From positions 27,148,160-27,212,159 of the forward strand of contig NC_030858.1 of NCBI RefSeq assembly GCF_000208745.1: 64,000 nt of DNA. The letters run 5' to 3'. The stretch's first letter is position 1; each line of letters starts with the position of its first letter. This DNA comes from Theobroma cacao. Lineage: Eukaryota > Streptophyta > Magnoliopsida > Malvales > Malvaceae. The notes beneath the pieces are model-generated. The model did no database searches, was not told the origin of the DNA, and saw only the letters and a list, made by a program, of their open reading frames with translations. Positions 1-18,575 of this stretch are shown one piece after another. The position numbers and the translations under genes were made by a program.

Positions 1-1130
1 TTGCGTTATTAATCTCCTTCTATGATCCTATTCCTTTTTCCTTCTATAGGGACATTCAATTTATTTACCTCGTTCACCTTCAGTTCAATTAAATGCTTTA
101 TTTATGGCAATTATCATCCTTTGAAGCCAGATCAGCAGTACCTTTCTCATTCATGATTTCTTATATCGAGTCACCAAGCATACCTTCATCACCCTTATTA
201 AATTTGAACCATAACTTCATCTCAATTATACTGATTTTGATCACATATCATACTTACTTATGTATACTTAATCATCATTTTATTAATTTGCTCCATGCCA
301 AATTTCTCAACCTTGATTCATTCATCTTATGCTGGTACATACCCTTCCTTTAATAGAGTTCCATTAAGAACTTAAACAATCCAAGGTTTACCTTCAAAGT
401 CACTCATAACTTTAATCGTTCATTGCATACCCGTTAACATTTTAGCTCACTAACCTCTTTGGACATTATTTCAAAATCTCCAAATTACTGAGAACAATTC
501 TTCACCTTAGTTAGTAAAATTATCAATTTCATATATACATATGTACATGCATTTTCAAATGTCAACATCTCTCACTATGTATAGAGATCCATGTGTTCAC
601 ATGCCTTGGACTACATTCCCCTTTATTCATCCACATCCCAATCCTAGTTTCAATATAATAATTCTTATAGTGCATGTCAACCTTCTTATTATACTTGCGT
701 ACAACTTCATATCATTCATATCTTTTCCAACCATATGCTTAAGTTTCTTTGTATTATATGTCATTGCATCACAATGTCATCTCCATTGAATTATAATCTA
801 TTATGCGTGTATGCTTTATAATCCTATTGATGCCTCAAAGATTTATCTCAACTTGATCATTGCATCTCATACAATACCACAATTCCTAAGAGTCATCCTT
901 TTTCCTTGATTATCCTTCATATAATGTAAAGGCATGATTCATGAACATCCTTAGCATTTTCGAACTCCGTTTTCCACAATATGTATATTAAGAAAGTTTC
1001 ATTACAATATTCCCTATAAACTCATTTACTATATTATTCTTGAAACCTTTATTTACATTCTCATCACTTAATATTTACATCTCTTATTACTATCTTATAC
1101 CTATGTCTAACTTTTCACTCATTCTCTCTA
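1..1130 (-). mobile_element. Non-coding interior of a gag-only LTR retrotransposon
   Basis: This stretch lies downstream of the gag reading frame of the minus-strand element, where protease, reverse transcriptase and integrase would normally follow. I see none of them on either strand. The sequence is AT-rich and pyrimidine-rich on +, with only short chance frames. The simplest reading is that the element is non-autonomous (a terminal-repeat element with gag only), or that pol was replaced by a deletion or insertion. The element runs off the left edge, so pol could still lie beyond it. Confidence 0.4.
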
Positions 1131-1186
1131 GGTTGGACTCATGCTTCTTCTTCCGCTACAGCAAAAACCCTTGTCGAAGTACGAGT

Positions 1187-2484
1187 CTATGGTCTACGAG
1201 GTGGATATATCGGGGTGTTACTCTCCACGTCAGACCGTATAGTCACTCCCTGTCTCGGTTGTACTTTAGTGGAATCTTTCCTTTGTATATTCGTACGGGC
1301 TGATGGAGATGGAACAACTACAGTGGCTCGTCCTAACTGTGGGCAATCACTCCTATAGTGACCTAGCTGATCACAATGAAAGCATCTTACAAGCTTCCTA
1401 CATAGTCCGACGTGATGTTTCCCACAATGTCTGCATTTGTCAGAACCTCCGAAACTCTTCTCAGAAGTAGTCATCTTAGACCTACTAAATCTCGGAGGCC
1501 TCTGCTGTGTCTGTGAAACTAAAGGTCGGGAAGATGTTATTGGGGCAGAGGTAGTACTTCCTGAAGCCATTGAGTCCTTGCCCCTTTTTGGCTACTGACT
1601 AGAAGATCCACTCGGATTCCTTTTCTTTGCAATTTCAGCTCGCATTCTCCTATTTTCATTTGGGAGCTTTTCGGCCCTTAGAGCCATCTGTACCACTTCC
1701 TTATGTGGCTCCCTACCTATCATTGTCATTCGTTCTCTTATCTCATTACGGAGCCCTTCCTCAAAATAACTAGCTTGGTCTTGTTCCGATTTCACCAAAT
1801 CAGGCACGTATAACATCAGCTCGTTAAAACGAGCTTCGTACTCCTCTATTGTTAGATTCCCCTACTTCAAATCTAAAAATTCTCTCCTTTTTTCTTTCTG
1901 ATGGAAGTGGGTATAATATTGATAGTCAAATTCGCTCAAAAAGTCTAACCATGTCAGTGGAGTAGTAGTTTGAGATTTTACCGAGTTCCACCAGGTACGG
2001 GCCCTCTTCTCCAATAATCGCGTAGCCACCATTAACTTCATGTCATCCTCTAATCTCATGTCAGAGAGAGTTTTCGAAACTTGGTTAATCCAGTCTTTGG
2101 CTACGGTAGGATCAACTCGCCCGTAAAAGAAACGCAACCTAGTTGTCTAGCTTCTTTCAATTTCTTAGAAATAGAAATATCCGGCATCGGTGGTACTGTA
2201 GGAGTAACTGGAGGCACTATAGGTGGAACTTGACTAGTTTGAGCCTGACCAGCCATAGCGATAAAGAAAGCTGCCAATGCCTGTGCTACCTCAAGAGGCA
2301 TGGCAAGAATGCCAGTAGGTGGTGGAGGATGTGGAGGACTTTCGAGCTGCTCAGCAGCAGGTGCTATTCTATTAGTGGACACAGTCGATTCCTCTTCCAT
2401 AGGATTTGGCCGATTCTGTCGAGGATGACCTCTGCCCCGCCTAGCTGATCTAGTAAGGGGTGGAATTCCACGTCGAGGAAGCAT
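1187..2484 (-). pseudogene. Broken Ty3/gypsy gag gene
   Basis: Gag forms the retrotransposon's capsid. Read on the minus strand from an ATG at 2484, the frame gives a proline-rich N-terminus, then after a frameshift near 2120 a retrotransposon gag domain (key segments AKDWINQV and ARTWWNSV), and finally a zinc-knuckle region with one CCHC box (CFHCDQLGHYRSDC) preceded by the Cys/His-rich CRHCGKHHVGLC. In-frame stops lie at 1862-1864, 1592-1594 and 1187-1189. Past the last stop the same frame still reads RVFAVAEEEA, the usual start of the gypsy protease region, and then decays. The gene follows the LTR and primer site at the spacing expected for gag. It cannot make an intact product. Confidence 0.85.
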
Positions 2485-2633
2485 AATGTTCTATAAAAGA
2501 AAACAAAACAAGTCTAAGCAATCTCAAACTCTATATGCAGACCTACGCATTCTAATCGACCTAATTTAACTCAGGGCCACGCTGACACTCTAAACCTTTA
2601 AAATAATTTTAAAACCGAAAGCTTTAAAACCAT

Positions 2634-2645
2634 GCTTTGATACCA
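2634..2645 (-). other. Primer-binding site, initiator tRNA-Met type
   Basis: On the minus strand the sequence reads TGGTATCAAAGC, one base from TGGTATCAGAGC, the complement of the 3' end of plant initiator tRNA-Met used to prime reverse transcription of many plant LTR elements. It lies 7 bases inside the LTR end at 2653, the expected place. Confidence 0.8.
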
Positions 2646-2652
2646 CATGAAT

Positions 2653-5600
2653 TGTCAAGACCCAGAACCATCCTTGAGTCCGTGACAACCGCCGCGATGT
2701 CCTGATAGGCACTCATCCCCCAAATACCATATCGAGACCTCGCAAGGCTTTCGTATTAGTTTCTTATCTCCCCTGTGGTTAATCGTTGCCAAATGTCATA
2801 TTTTTAGAGGCTTTTAAGCCTTTTTTTTTTATTTAAAACAGTGTAAAAATAAATTTCACTTCACAGGGGCATTTTGGTCATTTTTCATCAAAAATTTCAA
2901 ATTATACCAAAATGTAGTACTTAAGCGAGAAATGCATATTTCGAAATCGAAATTTAATTTGAATGTCTAAAACGTGATTTAAAATGGAATTATAACCATT
3001 TAAATAAAATAAAAATATTCGATAAAATATTCTATTTTCTTACAAATTAATATTTATAGAGTATTCTGAAAATGATTTTTAGTAGCGTAAAAGTTAAATA
3101 TATTTATACAAACTATAATACAAAAACCCAAAGTATGAAATTTAATTTACAGTGCTACATGGGCCCACAAATGAACAAAAGTAGTAAAGACAGTAAACCT
3201 TTAGTTTTTGAAATAGTATGGCCAACTATAGTTCTCGACGATGTCTGCTATTTACAGGCTAACCCGACCTGAAATGATGGGATAAAAAAAAAGGTGAGAT
3301 TATAGAATCTCAGTGAGTAAACAAACACCATCTAAATAATCTAAAGGCGAGTAAAGGTAGACAATTAAAAATAATTCATTTCAGTAAATTTTTCACAACA
3401 CGAATATTCATTTCAACCAAATAATCAATATGGCTCGTGAATTTCTCAAAACTTGGCTCATGCCAAATCCTGTACTCGTGGACACCTGGACCAGGGGTAC
3501 CCAACCGAGTCTGCCAAGGTTGTGAAAAATTTTATATAATCATAAAACTTGTTTTTATTTAAAAAAAAACAATTGTTCCTTAACGTTGACTGAGTCTCAC
3601 TTCACGTGGTGGTTAACATGAAGTGCACTCAAAAAGCCCACCTCAAGAGATACCCTACGCGCCTCTATGACCGAGGTGAGAATAAAAAAGAGTTTACCGT
3701 GCCCCTCTAATAGGTTGGTCTACGGAACCCCACCACTGCAGTAGCTAATATTTAATCCACCAATTGATCAAATCTCAATGGCATAGCATGTCAATTACAT
3801 TACTAACCAATTTATCAAGGTAAAACAGACAGTTCATATTTTTCAACACAAGTATAAATTCAGCCAATCATGCCAATTTATCACAAGCCATTTAATTCAA
3901 ATCATAATTTACAATAAATCACATGGTCTCCAATTACTCAAATTTTCAAATCCAACATTCTATTTTCAAATCAATTTATAAAAATTTCAATTTATTTTAT
4001 AATTCCATTTATTTTATAAATTCATATTTTTCTCATAAAACAAGAAATTCATCATTTAAAATAATTTTCACAAATCACAAAATTGAATAAAAACTACTCT
4101 AGATAATTCAGACGATAATAGGTTTACTCACAGGTTTCAAAAGTTCAGATTTCGGGTGTACTCAGCTTAGTGATCCCCAAGCGTAATTTCCTTGCCTTTG
4201 TCGAAGGGCACACCGCCTTGACACAGTATAAAATCAAGGAATTTACTACGTTGCCCTTAAATTGAAATAACTAATTTAGATCACTAATGCATGGTATGAA
4301 ATGCAAAAGGTCTAAATTTTGCCTAAACACCGTATTGACCTATTTCGGTCTTTTACCCGATAAATTGAAATACGCATCCAATTTAGCTCCAATTGATCCC
4401 ATTTCTTTTTCTAATGCTTCAAATCACCAATGTCCAGCCAAATAACCCAAAAATCAGCAAAGCCACATTCATATTCCTTCTTGGAAAAATTCGGCCAAAA
4501 TGGTGCATCATTGTCACAATTTTTCCTACTTGATTTTCTTTCCATAATTCATTAATTTCCATATCAAAAACCATGATTTCATAATCAAATAACCTAAAAT
4601 AACATCACATTCTTCCTCACCATTGACTTGAAAATTCAGCTAAGGCTAGGTAATGGGAAAAATGAATGTTTTTCTACATATTTTGTTTACTAACATGCTA
4701 AACTAACACTAAACACTAACATATATCAAAATCAAATCAATCCAACAATTTTCTCTCTCTAGACCCATATGACCAGCCATGAAATCACCATGAAAACATG
4801 CAATTTAATCATGAAAAATAAGGAGAAATGCTTGGGAATAAGAAAACTCAAGCTTAATAGAAAAAATCTCACATTTTTCACTTAATTTCCTTGAAAATTC
4901 ACACTTTTTCTTTGATTTTCTCTCTCTAGGGTTTTGTTTTTGTTTTCTCTCTCTTCTTGCTGGTTTGGCTGGCCATGAGGTGGAAGATGGGCTGATTTTT
5001 GTGCCTTTTAAAAAGAAAAATAATAAATTAATAAAGGCATGACACGTGGCATCATGTCATTGGCTCGTTTTTAAAACTTTAAAAATTTTAATCCTTTTTA
5101 TCTCCACCACACAATTAGTCAATGGTCAAAATGAGAATAAGGAAAAACCATGTGCTGGACAAAATGTCCTGATGGTTAAAAATTACTGTTTTGCCCCTAA
5201 GGTGGTAAAATTACCATTTTGCCCCTATCCTCTAAAAAATGCCAAGAATAAATTTTTTTTTTCACTTCTTAATCCTCAAATCATACTCCAATAAGTCAAA
5301 TGAGGTAAAAAATTCTTTTCTAAAAATTTTCATTTTGTCCTCAGGTAGCAAATGACCATTTTACCCCTAGATAGTAAAAATTCCGGTTTGACTCCAAATT
5401 GATCCTCGAACTCCAAATCACCATATTAAACCATTATGGGACTTTAATATTATTAATTTTATCTTAAATTCTCTATTTGATCTAGTTCGAGGCTTAAATC
5501 AACTTTGTTGTACCTCTTGGTATAATACCGACTTTTGTAAATTTTTATTTTCGGAACTCTCCTAGCATGCAAACATGTTATCCATCACATGTATGTCATG

Positions 5601-5844
5601 ACAAGTATTTTATAGAGTCAAGCTTGACATCTTTTCCTCTACTTGGATCAACCATATGATCCTTCTTCATGTCTGATTTCGACATCCGGCTAAATATTAA
5701 TATTTTAATATTATTTTATTAATAAAATATTATTTTATTCTAAAAATTTTATCTTATCTCTTTGGTTCCCAAAGTTCCTTATTATGCCTTAATTCGCATT
5801 CGACCAACTTTATTTATCACCATATCAAAGTATGGGGCATTTCA
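2653..5844 (-). mobile_element. Long terminal repeat (5' LTR) of the gag-only gypsy element
   Basis: Read on the minus strand the LTR would begin TGAAATGCCCC (5844) and end in TTGACA (2653), giving TG...CA ends, followed at once by the primer site. The length is 3192 bp, long but within the range for plant elements. The partner LTR lies outside the window, so the boundaries rest on the terminal dinucleotides and the primer site, and no target duplication can be tested. Small frames inside (for example at 5046-5294) look like chance. Confidence 0.65.
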
Positions 5845-5999
5845 TGGTTATTTGGGGAATTTGATTTTTAGGTATTTTGAATAAAACTAAAATGGTAAAA
5901 ATAATCACAGATATTTGAAATACCTTTTAATTGAATCAATTCGGAACCTAGATACCAATAAACTCAAAATTTTGAAATTTATAACCCTAAGTTTTCAAA

Positions 6000-6634
6000 G
6001 GAAATTTTTTTTCAATTTTTAGTCGAAATAGGTGTTTTAGATAAGAAAATTTCTGTTTTGATTTATGAAAACATGTTAAAAACACTTTAATCGGTGCCAA
6101 ATTGTCAAAAAAAAAAACAAAAAGAAATGAAAAGAGTTGAAAAGATTTGAAGTTTTGGTTCGTAGGTAAAGTGTAACAAAATGTTTTTGAATATGACGTA
6201 TAACAACAATATTTTTTCAACATGGCGTTTAACAACAATATTTTTTCAATATGGCATTTAACAACAATATTTTTTTTCAATATGGCTTGTAATAACCTAA
6301 TCATAGCGTGTCACATGTTTTTATGCATAGCATGTAACGACCTAACCATGGGGTGTCACATATTTTTGTACATGATATGTAACAACCTAACCATGACGTG
6401 TAACAATCTAATCGTGACGTGTCACATATTTTTGTACATGACATATAACATAATTTTATACATAGCGTGTAACAACCTAACCATGGCGTTTAACATATTT
6501 TTGTATATAGCGTGTAACATCATAGCGTGTAATTTTACTAAAGGTAATTTTGTTCAACTTAACAAAAAATAGTTAAAATTATAAAAAGGGTTTTGAAAAT
6601 ATCTTATCTTTAAGGGTTATTTTAAAAATGCCCC
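6000..6634. mobile_element. Short MULE-family remnant (copy C)
   Basis: The right edge, read inward from 6634 on the minus strand, begins GGGGCATTTTT and continues with AACCCTT and ATAATTTTAACT blocks, which match the terminal repeat of MULE copies A and B. The left edge near 6000 (GGAAATTTTTTTT) is a weaker match. Between them lies a degenerate array of the same GTGTCAC / GTGTAACAAC motifs found in A and B. No coding remnant and no matching target duplication were found, so the left boundary is uncertain. It could be an internally deleted, non-autonomous derivative. Confidence 0.45.
6180..6540. repeat. Degenerate GTGTAACAAC / GTGTCACA motif array
   Basis: At least ten imperfect units carry GCGTGTAACAACCTAACC or CGTGTCACATATTTTTG. 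They match the 31-bp array of MULE A (18290-18575) but are more diverged in spacing and sequence. ORFs crossing the array have a repetitive composition and are not credible proteins. Confidence 0.7.
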
Positions 6635-8951
6635 TTAATATTATGTATTGATTGATGACTATTCATAAATACAGCTTTGTATCCAAATCTTAGTTGTTTC
6701 CACTTTTGATGTTAAAACGGGAAAGTAGCAAAATGATATTGAGACAGAGCCATTGATAGGGTGAAACGATCCAATCTGACCATAAAATTTTAATTGAATA
6801 CAATTCTTTTTGTATAGACTACTTAAGTTTTTGTAAAAAGAATTTTAAAGTGAATAAGTTGAAAATGTATATATTGATAATAAACTCTCTTATTATCAGA
6901 TAGCACCAAAGCACCAAAATTACCAAACCAAAGTGTTGCTAGGATTTTATACAAGTCATATAACATGACAAAGGAATGAGATCGGAGAGCTATAAAATAG
7001 TTTTGCACTTCTTGTCCTGTAATTAATACTCAGTCGTCTACGATTTAATACTTTAACTGGAGAAGCACATGCGGCAATACCAGAACCTTAGCTGTTTAAA
7101 ATAAATGGATCAAATTTGGTGAGGAATTATTAATTACGAATTGTTTACATGAAAAGTCCGTTGACTGCAACGGCGGTCTAATTAAGGTTATAACATTTCG
7201 TATTCCGTCAAATATGATGTTCTCCATCTCCTCATATTCGACTTGTCTGATGGTGATTTCATTTGTCATCATTTATACTAGCTAGGCTTAGCCATCTTTT
7301 ACAGTATCAATTACCATTTATAATTATATTAGAGGAAGAATTTCATCTAAATCCTGCTCTTTTTTATTACTCAAAAGTTATTAGTTTAGAGTTATCATTA
7401 TTAGTTTGATTTATAGTTCCTTTGAAAAAAAGAAACAATCATATCTTACTTTAAACAAGATTTTTTAGATTTAACTCTTTTCTCCAATTAACCATATCAG
7501 AGGAAGGGAAAAACTAATCTTACTTTATTATAATTGAAAATCATTCGACTTATTATCTCTTATATTTAAAAAATAAAAATTTAAATGAACTTGAATTATT
7601 CCCAAAATGTCATAAGTTACAGTCTTTCCATGGCATTTGAAAATTATTAATAATTAGCGGTTTTATTATATTGTTATAAATGCTGCCAGCAAAGCTTTTG
7701 TAGTCTTCCCTTTTAAAAAAAAGTATTCTTTATATTTAAATAATAAAAAACTGTGATGTTCAAATTCATCACATGAGATGATCAGGAATTTATATTTATT
7801 CAAATAATTTCGTACAAGGAAGAAATTGAAGATTAGGACCACCACGTAGATTAGTCCTCTTGACTAAGGAGTACCAACAATTAATGTCCTTAAATATAAA
7901 ATGCTGAAGTCTCTATAAGGTTATCGACTTGTTTGGCCAGATTGATACTCAAGTTGAAATTATTTAAAATAAATATTTCTTATATATTAAATTTCTCTAT
8001 TAATTTTTTAATATGGCTGGTGTTTCTGAAACTTTGTATGACCTAGTTTCTGCTTTTTACCCCTTGCTCCAGATTCCAGAAGCTCGGCCTAACAGGCAGT
8101 TTATAAATTGACCTTATTTCCGATATATATTGTCAATTCTTCCAAACTCTCCTAAATATTTTGGTTATAAAAGAATCCTAAATATTTAAAGCTGACCCTT
8201 TTCATATGGTTTATTGGCTCTTTTTTTTTTCTTTATCTTAGCTTAACTAGGGAGAATTGGGGCCATTTAATCTGATTTGTTTCTGGTTTTTTTTTTTAAA
8301 TATCTAGAAACCATGGTAAGTTTATATCATAAATATTTATCTCTCTTGCCTATTTCTAATTCTTAAAAGACTATTTTATAAGGAAATGACCTTAAAGATA
8401 GATCACACATATATTTTGTGGAGCAGCTTGAAATCCCAAAGTTCGTCTTTCCAATGCAATAAAATCATGCCAAGTGTGTAATCAGTTCTGGGGGTTAATG
8501 GATGGACACGACCGGAGAGATTACGAACAAGTTTTCAAGTCTTGGAGAAATTAAGGTGAAGGGGAAACGAGAAAAAGATAAAACTTTGCTTTCGATGGGA
8601 AACAGTAACACTTTTATCAAATGGTTTTTCCAAGGCTTTATAAATGTGGACACCACAAGCTAATAATTTGCATTAAAAAATGCTAATTAGCAATAATTAC
8701 TCAGTAATTATTCATTAAATGAATTGTGGTTTTCCAGGACATTTTGAATTTACCCCCTCCCCCCATTATCATTAATTACCTATAATATTATATTATGTTA
8801 AACAATCAATGCCACATTTTGGCTGTTAACTTGAGAATCAAAATAATATTACTTGTCTTAATTTAAGCTGTCATTTCGGTGACTTTTGCGCCACTCTTTA
8901 TAATTAAGGCCGGCTAATTAGATCCTTCAACAACGAAAAACCAAGTCAAAA
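6635..8951. other. Intergenic region upstream of the first beta-glucosidase
   Basis: AT-rich DNA with no convincing coding exon on either strand. The last few hundred bases are the probable promoter of the gene at 8952. A weak TATA-like TTTATAATTAA lies near 8897-8907, about 50 bases upstream of the ATG. No other regulatory site can be defended. Confidence 0.5.
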
Positions 8952-15946
<6,995 letters not shown>

Positions 15947-16755
15947 AGCCATGATGCTCGATGTTGGAATCTCGTAATACTGACAACTTTTTTTATTAAT
16001 AAAATATTATTAACTATTTCTAAGTGTAAAATGATTGTATGATAATAGAAGTCACATAAAAGATGCATTTAAAGAAGAAAAAAAGCTATACTTCATTGAT
16101 AGCTCATGGGGTGAAGAAGCTGAATCAAAGACAGCTCCTCACCCATGTATACAAAAGAGTAGGAATAAGGACCTGCAAGAAAACACAAGCTCAATCAAAA
16201 ATCAACCCCTGTACAATAATTCCCCATTGTCAACAAAAGCTCAATAAAACCAACACCTGTACGATCATTCCCCACTGCAAAAAAATGCTCACAGTTGATA
16301 TCTCTGCAATTACTGGAGCAATCTCATACATATTTCTCAAATACAACCTCCATACTCCACAAGTACCGATCATATGCGAACCAAAACACATGCCAACTCT
16401 ATCGACTCAGCACAGCCAATTCGATAATTAAAGTTCAAAGTGAAATATTAATTAAATTTCACTGGAGTAAAATTAAAATTTGGTTAAACTAAATTATATT
16501 AATAATTATATAATACTATTGGGCAAAAATTTGGGAGCAAACTTGGCAATTTAATTTTGATCAAACAATTAAAGGGCTCTCACCTCTGTTACTTTAGAAC
16601 AAGGATGAAGGACAAATTACTGCAAATTTATTTTTAATTTTGTTTTTTATGAAAAGTGATTATATTAACACTAACATTAGCATGTCAGTTAAATTTTCAA
16701 AGCAGTTTGTTAGGGCTTCTATTAGCATCAAACCTGATTTATGCAATAAGGAAAA
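15947..16755. other. Downstream intergenic region
   Basis: Holds the 3' untranslated region of the first beta-glucosidase and AT-rich spacer. A short imperfect duplication around the two CCTGTAC segments at 16208-16290 creates a 122-codon frame (16063-16431) with no recognisable domain. I treat it as chance. Confidence 0.45.
15998..16003 (+). terminator. Candidate polyadenylation signal
   Basis: AATAAA lies 52 bases after the stop codon of the first beta-glucosidase, a plausible near-upstream polyadenylation element. Confidence 0.5.
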
Positions 16756-17218
16756 AGGAAATCTTTTTTAGCCTTTAAAAATAACGTGTTTTTGAAAATA
16801 TGCCTCAAGATAATTTTAATTGTTTTTAACCACGAGAATAGATTTTGGGATAAAAATGCCCTTAATGAGCCATCTTCATTGACGTGCACTTGCAAACAGG
16901 CGAAAAATGGGAAAACAAATATGCGAAGAATTTGTGAACATCTAATTTTGTACAAAACATCCATTTTGTTTTGCACAAAATTTTTTTTTTGCGAAGCTTG
17001 TGCAAAACAAAATAATGTTACATGAGATAGTTTAGAGATTTTGGATATGGTATTCAGATAATAGGAGAAGAGTGATATTAAACCGAATGAGGAACCGGTC
17101 GTGATGAATCGAAAACTTGGAGAATGATGTGAAACTAGAAATCCCTGATACGGTGGCGAATCAAAAGGAGAAAGATGTGAATCCAAAGCACGTAATGGTT
17201 GTGCTACAGCAGGCCATA

Positions 17219-17826
17219 TGTGACACGACTGTGGCAGGGTAGGGTTTAGAGTTTGTGAAACGGCATGTTGGGAATGTGTGACACGGCATGGTGGGAATGT
17301 GTGACACGGCAGGGTTCAAAGTTTGTAACACGCCATGGAGGGAATCTGTGACACGGTAGCGTTCAGAGTTTGTGACACGCGATGGAAGGAATCTGTGATA
17401 CGACAAGGTTCAGAGTTTGTGACACGCCATGGAGGGAATCTGTGACATTGCAGCATTTAGAGTTTGAGACATGCCATGGAGGGAATTTGTGACACGGTAG
17501 GGTTTAGAGTTTGTGACACTCCATGGAGGGAATTTGTGACACAGTAACTTTTAAAGTTTGTGACACGCCATAAAGAGAATCTGTGACACGACAGGGTTCA
17601 GAGTTTGTGACACGCCATGGAGGGAATTTGTGATACGGCAGCGTTCAGAGTTTGTGACACGCCATGGAGGGAATCTAGGACACGGCAGCGTTCAGAGTTT
17701 GTGACACGCCATGGAAGGAATCTGTGACACGGCAGTATTCAGAGTTTGTCAAACTCCATGGAGATCTGTGACACGACAATGTTTATAGTGTGTGACACGG
17801 CATGGCTTGAACATGTGACACGACAT
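17219..17826. repeat. Subterminal tandem array, about 47-bp unit (copy A)
   Basis: About a dozen units. Each carries GTGACACGCCATGGAGGGAA followed by a TCTGTGACACGG segment and TTCAGAGTTT, so each unit holds two GTGACACG motifs. The matching array in copy B is at 61108-61832 in reverse orientation. It lies just inside the terminal repeat, where transposase-binding sites are often found in DNA transposons. Confidence 0.88.
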
Positions 17827-18289
17827 GGTTTGAAAAAGAAAAAAAAACAGGCAAATAACGAAGAAACCGATTGGACTTCCACTAAATGAATTCAATGAAT
17901 AAATGAATATTTATAAAGGAAATTGTGAGGCCATTTCATTTTAATTAAATATTTTTCAAAAATCGTAAATGTTTATGTGAAAGAATTTAAAGAGTTTGAT
18001 TTGATTCATTCCTCATTCCCAAAGGTACCAAAGTGTTCGAATTTGTTCTTTGCAAGCTTGATGACACCACAACAACAATGTCGATTATCAGTGAAGAGGT
18101 CAGTCAGTCTGAAAAATAAAACTTTCTTCTGTTCGTTAATTTTTTGTTGGGTTTGTGTGATATGTTCGTGTCTTTTTCAATCTTTTTCAATTGTTATGTT
18201 TAAACTCTTTTCTTCCCAGTTTTATGGTCATACCAAAGTTTTGAACTACAACAGATATGGCGTGTAGTGGGTTAACTACTTTTTGATGT

Positions 18290-18575
18290 TTTTAGCGTGT
18301 CACGACATTGGTTATTTTAAGGCAGTTCGTGTAACAAGTCAGTAATTACACTAATTGGCATGTCAGCATTGGCGTGTAATAACAATTGACTTGATATGCA
18401 TGGCGTGTAACAACATTTTACTTGATATGCATGGCGTGTAACAACATTTGACTTGATACGCATGGCGTGTTACAACACTTTATGTTATATGCATGGTGTG
18501 TAATAAAATTTTACGTTATATGTATGGCATGTAACAACATTTTACTGGATATGTATGGCGTGTAACAACATTTAT
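18290..18575. repeat. 31-bp tandem array in ULP-gene intron 1 (copy A)
   Basis: Repeats of CATGGCGTGTAACAACATTT plus TTACTTGATATG, 31 bases per unit, preceded by less regular GCGTGTCACGAC units. The core is the reverse complement of the motif in the adjacent 47-bp array. Copy B has a corresponding array in the same intron (60235-60655). Confidence 0.87.

Noticed and set aside
5046..5294. 82-codon frame with a hydrophobic start resembling a secreted peptide
   Set aside because: It lies inside the retrotransposon LTR, has no family match and no gene context.
6222..6572. 116-codon open frame with a repetitive sequence
   Set aside because: Translation of the motif array (recurring CNNLTM-like units), not a protein gene.
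16063..16431. 122-codon open frame after the first beta-glucosidase
   Set aside because: No domain, biased composition, overlaps a short imperfect duplication, and no splice or promoter support.
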